From Bacteroidales bacterium (GTDB lineage: Bacteria > Bacteroidota > Bacteroidia > Bacteroidales > JAOZTL01), in contig JAOZTL010000024.1 of the NCBI GenBank assembly GCA_029942205.1, positions 1-13,464 of the forward strand: a stretch of 13,464 nt of DNA. The letters are read 5' to 3'. The notes beneath the pieces were generated by a model that saw nothing but the letters and a program-made list of their open reading frames with translations, did no database searches and was not told the origin of the DNA. A program made the translations under genes and the position numbers. Below are positions 6,637 to 13,329 of the stretch, in pieces; within the stretch, counting starts at the first letter, position 1; each line of letters starts with the position of its first letter.

Positions 6637-7596
6637 TCCGTGTGGGCTTAAATCGGGTAAATTTGCACCATTTTTCAAATACTTATCAAACCAAGCTTTC
6701 ACCATTGCATCCAGCTCATCGTCAAACTCGTTTAAACCATGATCGCCACCTTCAAACAAAACTAAGCGATGTGGAATTTGTTTTTTGATAAATTCGGCAG
6801 CCAATTCGAGTGCCATGCGAGGCACAACACGCCAGTCTGCCGTACCGTGAACCATCAAAATTGGTGTGGTGTGGCTTATTTTGTCTACAAATTTAATGGC
6901 AGATCGAGCATCCAAATGTTTCGTTTTATTTTCGGCATAATTTGGAATCAAATCCTGGTAAACCTCTTCCATCACAGGGCGTGTCTCTTTCATGATGAAC
7001 AAATCAGACAGCCCGCCGCCAACCACTGCCGCTTGAAAACGTGCCGATCGAGCCAAAGTCAAATAAGTCATCATGCCGCCTCTGCTCCATCCATAAATGC
7101 CTAAGTGTGCTGTGTCTGCTTTTTCTTCGGTTTCGAGTAAAGGAATAAGGTTTAAAATGTCGTTTAATTCGTCGCCACCAAATTGGTCTTTTCCGCCAAT
7201 GCCACCACCATTACCTCTGTACTGGCTACCCACCACCACGTAGCCCCAGCTTGCCACTTTGGCGATAATAAATGTTGCTTTGAAAATATTTAACGAACCA
7301 AAATCTAAATTCCCTCCTCGATTGTAAATAATGGCAGGATACACGCCTTGTGCTTTCGGATAAGCCATGTAGCCTTTTACTTGATTACCATCACTTTCGT
7401 AAGTAATTTCTTCCAAAATCACTTGTTGCAAATACGCATAGTCTGGCTTTAATTGATTGTTTTTGTCTAAAATTCTTGTTTTTAATTCTTTATTAATCAA
7501 TGGATTAATGTTTTTTCGGTCGAGTAGTTTTCCATCTTGAGACAATAAACTAAACGTAAAAACTAGAAATAAAAAGCTAATAATTGTTTTTTTCAT
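6631..7596 (-). CDS. Secreted alpha/beta hydrolase, prolyl oligopeptidase (S9) type
   Basis: The 321-residue protein has a Sec signal peptide (MKKTIISFLFLVFTFSLLSQ, cleavage near residue 20) and an alpha/beta hydrolase domain like the catalytic part of prolyl oligopeptidase/acylaminoacyl peptidase enzymes. The catalytic triad is visible: nucleophile S171 in GWSRGG, D254 in HGTADWRV and H286 in GGDHGL. The oxyanion-side region contains YNRGGNLDFG (91-100) and SQYRGNGGG (124-132). There is no beta-propeller domain, so access to the active site would be open; it may be a peptidase or an esterase. It is the first gene of the probable operon running to 4053. Its C-terminus ends at a TAG lying in repeat copy E. 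A -7-like element lies about 100 bases upstream. Confidence 0.92.
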   Translation of the reverse strand: MKKTIISFLFLVFTFSLLSQDGKLLDRKNINPLINKELKTRILDKNNQLKPDYAYLQQVILEEITYESDGNQVKGYMAYPKAQGVYPAIIYNRGGNLDFGSLNIFKATFIIAKVASWGYVVVGSQYRGNGGGIGGKDQFGGDELNDILNLIPLLETEEKADTAHLGIYGWSRGGMMTYLTLARSARFQAAVVGGGLSDLFIMKETRPVMEEVYQDLIPNYAENKTKHLDARSAIKFVDKISHTTPILMVHGTADWRVVPRMALELAAEFIKKQIPHRLVLFEGGDHGLNEFDDELDAMVKAWFDKYLKNGANLPDLSPHGR

Positions 7597-7693
7597 TTGG
7601 TTATAATTTGTACGTTATTGAATACTGCAATTTATTGAAATTTAATTTCTTAACAAAATTTGCTTACAGAATTTTGTAAACAAGAGGGTGGGA

Positions 7694-7701
7694 CAAAATT
7701 A
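7694..7701 (-). promoter_or_regulatory. Candidate -7 element for the exported-enzyme operon
   Basis: The minus strand reads TAATTTTG, matching TAnnTTTG, 97 bases upstream of the hydrolase ATG. No clear -33 TTTG is seen at 19-21 nt, so this is a single-box prediction. Confidence 0.3.
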
Positions 7702-7742
7702 AGTTTCTAATTATTTTCTCCTAAATCATTGATTAAGAGAGA

Positions 7743-7787
7743 ATTTACACTAGTGCGTGAGCAACATAAAAAGAAGGAGTCTGAAAG
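7743..7787 (-). repeat. Dispersed repeat copy F, between divergent genes
   Basis: On the minus strand this reads CTTTCAGACTCCTTC, then TTTTTATGTTGCTCACGC, then ACTAGTGTAAAT. It is closest to copy E in its right part, while its left part (TCAGACTCC) has drifted from GGTCTTCGACC. Unlike the others it does not follow a gene; it lies in the divergent region just upstream of the queD promoter candidate, covering the place where a -33 box would be expected. Confidence 0.65.
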
Positions 7788-7801
7788 AAGAAAAATTTTA
7801 T

Positions 7802-7809
7802 TAATTTTG
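7802..7809 (+). promoter_or_regulatory. Candidate -7 element for queD
   Basis: TAATTTTG fits TAnnTTTG and lies 20 bases before the queD ATG, which would leave a leader of about 14 nt. No TTTG lies at the expected -33 distance; repeat copy F is there instead. Confidence 0.4.
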
Positions 7810-7829
7810 CTGAAATAAAAAAAAGAAGA

Positions 7830-8279
7830 ATGGCAAAAATAAGATTAACCAAAGAATTTCATTTTGAAATGGCGCATGCTCTCTGGAATTATGACGGGTT
7901 ATGTCGCAATTTGCATGGTCATTCCTATATTTTATTCGTAACGGTGATCGGTAAACCAGAAAAAGATCAAACGAATCCAAAACAAGGAATGGTGATGGAT
8001 TTTGGTGATTTAAAACGAATCGTGAACGAGACAATTATCGATAAGTTAGACCATTGCATAGTATTGAGCAAAAACGCACCTATTGAAAAATTTCAACAAA
8101 TAGAACAATTATTTGATCGCGTTGAAGTCACTGATTACCAACCTACATGCGAAAACATGTTGCTTGATTTTGTTGAACGTATTCAACCTGAATTACCTGC
8201 AAATGTGGAACTTTTTAGTTTAAAATTACACGAAACAGCCACTTCTTTTGCTGAATGGTTTGCAAGTGATAATATTTGA
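7830..8279 (+). CDS. queD: QueD / 6-pyruvoyl-tetrahydropterin synthase family enzyme
   Basis: The 149-residue protein is a full-length member of the 6-carboxytetrahydropterin synthase / PTPS family, cytoplasmic zinc enzymes acting on 7,8-dihydroneopterin triphosphate; QueD makes 6-carboxytetrahydropterin for queuosine (and other 7-deazaguanine) synthesis. Zinc ligands are H16 (in FEMAHAL) and H29 and H31 (in NLHGHSY), with catalytic C25 four residues ahead of H29. Also present are MVMDFGDLK (54-62), the LDH motif with D74-H75, the substrate-binding PTCE with E108, and LHET with E135. I choose the ATG at 7830, preceded by the A-rich AAAAAAAAGAAGA. No other queuosine genes are in the window, so QueD versus a PTPS paralogue is decided only by the short bacterial form and the C25 spacing. 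It may be read together with polA 91 bases downstream. Confidence 0.92.
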   Translation: MAKIRLTKEFHFEMAHALWNYDGLCRNLHGHSYILFVTVIGKPEKDQTNPKQGMVMDFGDLKRIVNETIIDKLDHCIVLSKNAPIEKFQQIEQLFDRVEVTDYQPTCENMLLDFVERIQPELPANVELFSLKLHETATSFAEWFASDNI

Positions 8280-8370
8280 ATACAAAAGATTATAAGAACG
8301 TTGTGTTATTTGTTCACAAGCACACTTTACGTGAAAATGAGAATATCGTATTAACTTGATAAATAAGAAA

Positions 8371-11154
8371 ATGTCAGATCAGAAAAAACTATTTTTATTA
8401 GATGCTTATGCTCTTATTTATAGAGCATATTATGCTTTTATCAAAAATCCACGAATAAATAGCAAAGGACAAAATACTTCTGCTGTTTTAGGGTTTATCA
8501 ATACGCTGGACGAGGTGTTGAAAAAAGAAAAACCAACGCACATTGCTGTTGTTTTTGATCCACCAGGTGGCTCATTTCGTCGGCAGCTCGATCCCAAGTA
8601 CAAAGCACAACGCCCACCAACTCCCGAAGAGATCATTCTATCAGTGCCTTACATCAAGCAAGTATTGGAGGGGTTTCGTATTCCTGCTATCGAAGTGCCT
8701 AATTATGAAGCGGATGATACCATTGGTACATTGGCTAAAATGGCTGAAAAAGAAGGCTTTACTGTTTACATGATGACTCCCGACAAAGATTTTGGTCAAT
8801 TGGTTTCCGAAAATATTTTTATGTACAAACCCAAACGTGGACGAAACGATTTGGAAATTTTGGGAGCAGAAGAAATTAAAGCAAAATATAAAATAAAAGA
8901 TCCGATACAAGTGATTGATATTCTTGCTATTTGGGGCGATACATCGGATAATATACAAGGGATTAAAGGAATCGGCGAAAAAACAGCTATTAAGCTTATT
9001 TCGCAATTTGGGAGTGCCGAAAACTTGCTCGCTAACACGGCTTCGCTGAAAGGAAAACAGAAAGAAAATGTGGAAAATAGCAATGAAATTGTAGCTTTAT
9101 CCAAAAAACTAGTAACCATTGCTTTGGATGTGCCTGTGGAATTTGATGAAACCGAGCTTAAAGTAAAAAAATTAGACGAAACGAAGCTTAAAGCTTTATT
9201 TGAAGAGTTGGAGTTTAATGCATTATCTAAAAGGATATTACCTAATATGCATAAAAGTGGTGATCAGCCTATTCAAGGTAATTTATTTGGAATGCAAGAA
9301 ACAGTTGAAAACACGGTAGAAGAAAAAGAAACGCCTGTTTTTGATTCAATCCAAACGGTTGAGCATGATTACCAACTACTGGAAACACCTGAGGCTTATC
9401 GTGATTTGGCAGCTTCATTGGCTAATTTGAACGAATTTTGTTTTGATACCGAAACGACTGGATTGGATGCACATCAAGCCGAATTGGTCGGGATTGCTTT
9501 TTCATGGGAAAAGAATAAGGCTTTTTATGTTTCAATCCCTGATAATCAGAAAGAAGCAAAAGAGATTGTAGATATATTTAAAGTCGTCTTGGAAAATAAG
9601 AATATTCGGAAAGTAGGACAAAATATCAAGTATGATTTGTTGATATTAAAAAATTATGACATCAAATTGGCTGGAGAGCTGTTTGATACCATGATTGCAC
9701 ATTATTTGTTGTTCCCCGAACAGCGACACAATTTAGATCGTTTGACACAAACTTATTTGAATTATCAAATGGTTTCGATCGAAGAATTGATTGGGAAAAA
9801 AGGCAAAATGCAATTAAACATGCGACAAGTTGCACCCAAAAAAGTGAACGAATATGCAGGCGAAGATGCCGATAAAACTTACCAAATCAAGCATATTCTG
9901 GAAGAAAAATTGCAGAAAGCAAACTTGATGGATTTGGCGCAACAAATAGAAATGCCTTTGGTGTATGTGTTGGCTCAAATGGAATCGAATGGTGTGCGAT
10001 TAGACAGCAAGCATTTAGCGGATTATGCCATTGTTTTAAGTGAAAATATTGCAAAAGCCGAAGCTGAAATTTTCCGCTTATCGGGGAGTGAATTTAACGT
10101 CGGGTCGCCCAAACAGTTGGGAGAAATTTTATTTGATAAAATGAAAATTATCAATAACCCTGTGAAAACTAAAACGAAACAATATTCAACCAGTGAGCAG
10201 GAACTGAGCAAATTAAAAGATAAACACGAAATCGTTGAACAAATACTTGAATATAGATCACTTAAAAAGCTGCTATCCACCTATGTAGATAGTTTACCAA
10301 AATTAGTTAATCCGAAAACAAAAAAATTGCATACTTCCTATAATCAGGCGGTTGCTGCTACGGGGCGTTTGAGTTCCAACAATCCAAATTTGCAAAATAT
10401 CCCGATACGTACCAAAGAAGGGCAGGAAATACGGAAAGCTTTTGTGCCTAGCGATGAGGAACACGTGATATTTGCTGCCGATTACTCACAAATTGAATTG
10501 CGCTTAATGGCTGCTATGAGTAAGGATACTAACATGTTAGAGGCTTTTCGGAATGGTGAAGATATTCATGCAGCTACGGCCGCAAAAATTAACAGTTTGC
10601 CGCTGAATGAGGTTAGCCGAGAAATGAGAAGTAAAGCAAAATCAGCGAATTTTGGGATTATTTATGGTATTTCGTCTTTCGGATTGGCACAAAACTTGAA
10701 AATTTCACGAAAAGAAGCCAAAGAGTTAATAAATGGCTATTTTAATAGTTATCCAGAAGTGAAAATATTTATGGATGAACAAATTCGTTTTGCACGTGAA
10801 CACGAATTTGTGCAAACCATAATGCATCGAAAACGCTTTTTGAAAGACATTAATTCACACAATGGCATTGTACGAACTGCTGCCGAACGAAACGCTATTA
10901 ACGCTCCTATTCAAGGATCGGCGGCTGATGTTATCAAAATTGCGATGATTCGGATTCATCAAAAAATGAAAGAAATGGGCTTAAAAAGCAAAATGATTTT
11001 GCAAGTGCATGATGAATTGGTATTTGATGCAATAAAAACAGAACTCGAATTATTGCAAAAAATGGTGATCGAAGAAATGGAGAATGCTGTTAAAGTAAAT
11101 GTTCCGATGACTGTTGATACTGGTTTAGGCAACAACTGGTTAGAGGCTCATTGA
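8371..11154 (+). CDS. polA: DNA polymerase I
   Basis: This replicates short gaps, removes RNA primers and serves excision repair. I place the start at ATG 8371 (927 residues); a TTG five codons upstream keeps the frame open but adds nothing family-like, while MSDQKKLFLLDAYALIYRAY is typical. The 5'-3' exonuclease domain (about 1-295) keeps its metal acidic residues: D11, D63, EADD 113-116, TPDKD 136-140 and WGDTSDN 188-194. The 3'-5' exonuclease is complete: DTE (359-361), NIKYD (418-422) and YxxxD (495-499), so proofreading is expected, unlike Taq-type enzymes. The polymerase domain has motif A DYSQIELR (704-711), motif B with R753, K757, F761 and Y765 (NFGIIYG), and motif C HDE (880-882). 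Stop TGA; mobA follows after 27 bases. Confidence 0.98.
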   Translation: MSDQKKLFLLDAYALIYRAYYAFIKNPRINSKGQNTSAVLGFINTLDEVLKKEKPTHIAVVFDPPGGSFRRQLDPKYKAQRPPTPEEIILSVPYIKQVLEGFRIPAIEVPNYEADDTIGTLAKMAEKEGFTVYMMTPDKDFGQLVSENIFMYKPKRGRNDLEILGAEEIKAKYKIKDPIQVIDILAIWGDTSDNIQGIKGIGEKTAIKLISQFGSAENLLANTASLKGKQKENVENSNEIVALSKKLVTIALDVPVEFDETELKVKKLDETKLKALFEELEFNALSKRILPNMHKSGDQPIQGNLFGMQETVENTVEEKETPVFDSIQTVEHDYQLLETPEAYRDLAASLANLNEFCFDTETTGLDAHQAELVGIAFSWEKNKAFYVSIPDNQKEAKEIVDIFKVVLENKNIRKVGQNIKYDLLILKNYDIKLAGELFDTMIAHYLLFPEQRHNLDRLTQTYLNYQMVSIEELIGKKGKMQLNMRQVAPKKVNEYAGEDADKTYQIKHILEEKLQKANLMDLAQQIEMPLVYVLAQMESNGVRLDSKHLADYAIVLSENIAKAEAEIFRLSGSEFNVGSPKQLGEILFDKMKIINNPVKTKTKQYSTSEQELSKLKDKHEIVEQILEYRSLKKLLSTYVDSLPKLVNPKTKKLHTSYNQAVAATGRLSSNNPNLQNIPIRTKEGQEIRKAFVPSDEEHVIFAADYSQIELRLMAAMSKDTNMLEAFRNGEDIHAATAAKINSLPLNEVSREMRSKAKSANFGIIYGISSFGLAQNLKISRKEAKELINGYFNSYPEVKIFMDEQIRFAREHEFVQTIMHRKRFLKDINSHNGIVRTAAERNAINAPIQGSAADVIKIAMIRIHQKMKEMGLKSKMILQVHDELVFDAIKTELELLQKMVIEEMENAVKVNVPMTVDTGLGNNWLEAH

Positions 11155-11181
11155 TTTTAGTTGAATCGAAGCGATTTGTAA

Positions 11182-11781
11182 ATGACAAACGAAAAAATAA
11201 CAGGCATACTGCTTGCAGGTGGACGTAGTTCGAGAATGGGCTACGATAAAGCTCTCATTAAACTTGGGCATTACCGAGTGATAGAGCTGGTAGCTAGAAC
11301 TATGCATGTAGTTTGCGATCAGATTATTCTTAGTGCAAATTCTACCGATTACGATTTTTTGGGCTTACAACGAGTGTCTGACGAAGTCAAAAATATTGGT
11401 CCCATAGCTGGTTTACATGCCTCATTAAAGCATTGTTCATCAAATAAAGCACTGGTTGTCAGTTGTGATGTGCCTTTTGTGTCGGTTGATTTATTAACAC
11501 ACTTAATCGAAAAAGCAGAATCGGACGATACTACTATTTTAATGCATCGGCAAAAAAAACACCCATTAATAGCTATTTATCGCAAAAGCATTTTGCCACA
11601 TCTGGAGACCGCTATTAAACAAAAAAAATATAAATTATTAAACGTTATTGCACAAAGTAAGCACTCGGAAATTCAAATTGATAGAAAATTGGCTTTTTAT
11701 GATGAAAATTTGTTTTTAAATCTGAATACACCCGAAGAACTGGCTTTGGCTCAGACTTTTATCGAAAAATTAAACAGGTGA
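11182..11781 (+). CDS. mobA: Molybdenum cofactor guanylyltransferase
   Basis: MobA attaches GMP to molybdopterin, forming the guanine dinucleotide cofactor used by DMSO-reductase-family enzymes. The 199-residue length fits. The nucleotide-binding loop LAGGRSSRMG with K23 (11-23) is diagnostic for this nucleotidyltransferase family; GPIAGL (73-78), the Mg-binding SCDVPFV (94-100, D96) and NLNTPEE (180-186) are all in place. The start ATG is 27 bases after polA, and moaD and moaE follow, so the three probably form a cofactor module, perhaps partly co-transcribed with polA. A related MocA (cytidylyltransferase) is the main alternative, but neighbours and the loop favour MobA. A small TCCCT-CATGA-AGGGA dyad lies just past its stop. 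Confidence 0.9.
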   Translation: MTNEKITGILLAGGRSSRMGYDKALIKLGHYRVIELVARTMHVVCDQIILSANSTDYDFLGLQRVSDEVKNIGPIAGLHASLKHCSSNKALVVSCDVPFVSVDLLTHLIEKAESDDTTILMHRQKKHPLIAIYRKSILPHLETAIKQKKYKLLNVIAQSKHSEIQIDRKLAFYDENLFLNLNTPEELALAQTFIEKLNR

Positions 11782-11833
11782 ATCCCTCATGAAGGGAATG
11801 ATTAAATTTCAATAACTTACAAAATTTGAACAC

Positions 11834-12061
11834 ATGAAAATATTATATTTTGGAATTACTTCAGAAATAACACAACAAAATTCGGAAGAATTGAATAACA
11901 TAAAAAATCTTTATGAATTGAAAAAAAACTTATTTGAACGTTATCCAAAACTGGAAAATATAAACTTTCAAATATCTGTAAATCAGCAATTAATAAGAGG
12001 TGATCAAAATTTAAGTACAACAGACGAGATTGCTCTTTTGCCTCCGTTTGCTGGCGGATAA
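11834..12061 (+). CDS. moaD: Molybdopterin synthase sulfur carrier subunit
   Basis: The 75-residue protein has the ubiquitin-like MoaD form: a short beta-grasp protein beginning MKILYFGITSEIT, a central ISVNQQLI strand (47-54), and the ending DEIALLPPFAGG. The C-terminal Gly-Gly is the essential feature, since it is adenylated and thiocarboxylated to carry sulfur to molybdopterin synthase. moaE, its catalytic partner, follows 69 bases later. The stop codon TAA is also the first three bases of repeat copy G. The enzymes that charge it (MoeB-like) and the early genes moaA and moaC are not in this window. Confidence 0.93.
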   Translation: MKILYFGITSEITQQNSEELNNIKNLYELKKNLFERYPKLENINFQISVNQQLIRGDQNLSTTDEIALLPPFAGG

Positions 12062-12104
12062 GGTCGTTTGATCTTTTTGATATTACTTACGTAATTATAT
12101 AAAA
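12059..12104 (+). repeat. Dispersed repeat copy G, at the moaD stop
   Basis: The plus strand reads TAAGGTCGTTTGATC, then TTTTTGATATTACTTACG, then TAATTATATAAAA. It begins with the moaD stop codon and fills most of the moaD-moaE gap. The TTTTTGATRTTRCTTACG core and the AT-rich tail match copies B, D and E. Confidence 0.7.
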
Positions 12105-12130
12105 CTATTGTAATCAATGATTTATCGAAA

Positions 12131-12565
12131 ATGGAAAAAATGGATACAAATGATTATTTAATCGATTTTCCTTTAAGCCCCGCATTTATTGCAGAGCAAG
12201 TGTCGGCACAAAATATGCAAGATGCTGGCGGACAAAGTTTTTTTATTGGAAAAATCAGGGCAGATGCGGTTGAAAATAGCTCGGTTGTAGGGATTGAATA
12301 TTCAACTTATTCATCTATGGTACAGAAAGCTATGGATGCAATTAAAGACAAAATCTACAAGAAATATGACGACGTGAAAAGTGTTATTATTTTTCATAGT
12401 ATTGGTTTGGTGCGAGCAGGAGAGAGCTCAATGCTCGTTTCGGTGAGTGCAGGGCATCGCAAGGCTGCTTTTCATGCGCTGGAAGATACGGTGGACATGA
12501 TAAAACACGAAGCTCCTATTTGGAAAAAGGAATTGCTGAAAAATGGGAATCATCGATGGCTTTAA
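12131..12565 (+). CDS. moaE: Molybdopterin synthase catalytic subunit
   Basis: MoaE pairs with MoaD to insert two dithiolene sulfurs into precursor Z (cPMP). The 144-residue length is normal. Conserved segments are GGQSFFIGKIRAD (33-45), IEYSTYSSMVQKAM (55-68), FHSIGLVRAGESSMLVSVSAGHRKAAFHA (88-116, including the HR pair at 109-110) and KHEAPIWKKE (125-134). The lysines at 125 and 132/133 correspond to the family's catalytic positions. A second ATG three codons downstream is an equally possible start. The gene is followed by a degenerate repeat and a terminator and faces siaC. Confidence 0.95.
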   Translation: MEKMDTNDYLIDFPLSPAFIAEQVSAQNMQDAGGQSFFIGKIRADAVENSSVVGIEYSTYSSMVQKAMDAIKDKIYKKYDDVKSVIIFHSIGLVRAGESSMLVSVSAGHRKAAFHALEDTVDMIKHEAPIWKKELLKNGNHRWL

Positions 12566-12597
12566 AATCGAAGACCTTTTTGAATGATTAATTATTG
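12563..12597 (+). repeat. Degenerate repeat copy H, after moaE
   Basis: From the moaE stop the plus strand reads TAAAATCGAAGACC, then TTTTTGAATGATTAATT. The second part resembles the TTTTTGATGTTGCTTA core with an inserted base; the first part contains CGAAGACC, which matches the repeat's palindromic segment read in either direction. The match is weak and called mainly because of its position after a stop codon. Confidence 0.3.
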
Positions 12598-12599
12598 AA

Positions 12600-12625
12600 A
12601 AAAGCCTACATTAATGCAGGCTTTT
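12600..12625. terminator. Bidirectional intrinsic terminator between moaE and siaC
   Basis: AAAAGCCTACATTAATGC followed by AGGCTTTT pairs as an 8-bp stem, one mismatch, then three further pairs. On the plus strand it ends in TTTT; on the minus strand the stem is followed by six T residues (A run 12598-12603 on plus). It lies 35 bases past moaE and 46 bases past the siaC stop, so it can serve both convergent genes. Confidence 0.75.
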
Positions 12626-12670
12626 AAGCAAGATTGATTGAATATATATTAATGATGATTGTTTTTTTTG

Positions 12671-13045
12671 TCAGTAAACAGTAAATTCAAACGGAATATC
12701 TACTATTTCGGAATATTCAATTCCTGAAGTTTCCATATCTTCATCATCTTCAGGGTAATGCCATTTAATTTGTACGTTGTGTCCAGAAAAGCTCATTTCT
12801 TCAAGTCTATATAAAAGTTCTAAAATATATTTGGAACTAGCTGTGTTATAATAATCTAGTTCAAAATTGATAATGGTTTGTTTTTTTGGGTTATGGGCAT
12901 ATTCATCCAACCAATGCAGGATTGGATTAAAAAATTTTTCAACATCCGATGGAAATGATTTTCCCTTGATTACAAAAGATTCTTTTTCGTAATCTAAAAC
13001 GACTTGCGGCGTATCGTATGTTGCTTTATAGGTAATGTTTTGCAT
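12671..13045 (-). CDS. siaC: SiaC-family regulatory phosphoprotein (DUF1987)
   Basis: The 124-residue protein matches the SiaC family, small STAS-like phosphoproteins. In Pseudomonas, SiaC is phosphorylated by the kinase SiaB, dephosphorylated by the PP2C phosphatase SiaA, and in its unphosphorylated form activates the diguanylate cyclase SiaD. The features seen are YDTPQVVLDYEKESFVIKG (10-28), FFNPILHWLDEYA (38-50), an INFELDYYNTASSKYILELL run (59-78) and an acidic loop YPEDDEDMETSG. T68 within YYNTASS falls at the same number as the phosphorylated threonine reported for P. aeruginosa SiaC. Bacteroidota carry many of these proteins with unknown partners. No SiaB or SiaD gene is visible; the divergent partial gene on the right is a candidate partner only by position. 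Stop TGA. Confidence 0.85.
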   Translation of the reverse strand: MQNITYKATYDTPQVVLDYEKESFVIKGKSFPSDVEKFFNPILHWLDEYAHNPKKQTIINFELDYYNTASSKYILELLYRLEEMSFSGHNVQIKWHYPEDDEDMETSGIEYSEIVDIPFEFTVY

Positions 13046-13181
13046 ATTCGGGTCTTCTTTTTTTATTCTTCTATTTAATTATTACACAAAAGATGCCAAA
13101 CTTTATTATTCTACCTCTTTGTTTATATAAAAAAGTGAATATTTTTTTTATTTTATTATTATTTGATTTAAATAAACACTT

Positions 13182-13205
13182 TAGATGAAGTAGATATTTC
13201 ATCTA
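13182..13205. promoter_or_regulatory. Dyad in the siaC upstream region, possible operator
   Basis: TAGATGAA and TTCATCTA form a perfect 8-bp inverted repeat around an 8-nt spacer. It lies 137 bases upstream of siaC and 125 bases before the partial gene at the right edge, a usual place for a dimeric regulator site. No TAnnTTTG box is clear for either gene, so the role is a guess. Confidence 0.3.
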
Positions 13206-13329
13206 TATATCAGGCACTTATGTGTTTTTAATAATATGGTGATTAAGAAAAAAACATTATATTCGTTAAGAGTAAATCGTGATTTTTATGGGACGCAGAC
13301 TTATATTGAACCTGTTTTTGAAAAAGCAG

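Noticed and set aside
8356..8370. TTG start for polA five codons upstream
   Set aside because: ATG at 8371 gives the usual DNA polymerase I N-terminus and TTG is a rare start.
11784..11798. TCCCT-CATGA-AGGGA hairpin after mobA as a terminator
   Set aside because: The stem is 5 bp with no T-tract, and moaD follows closely.
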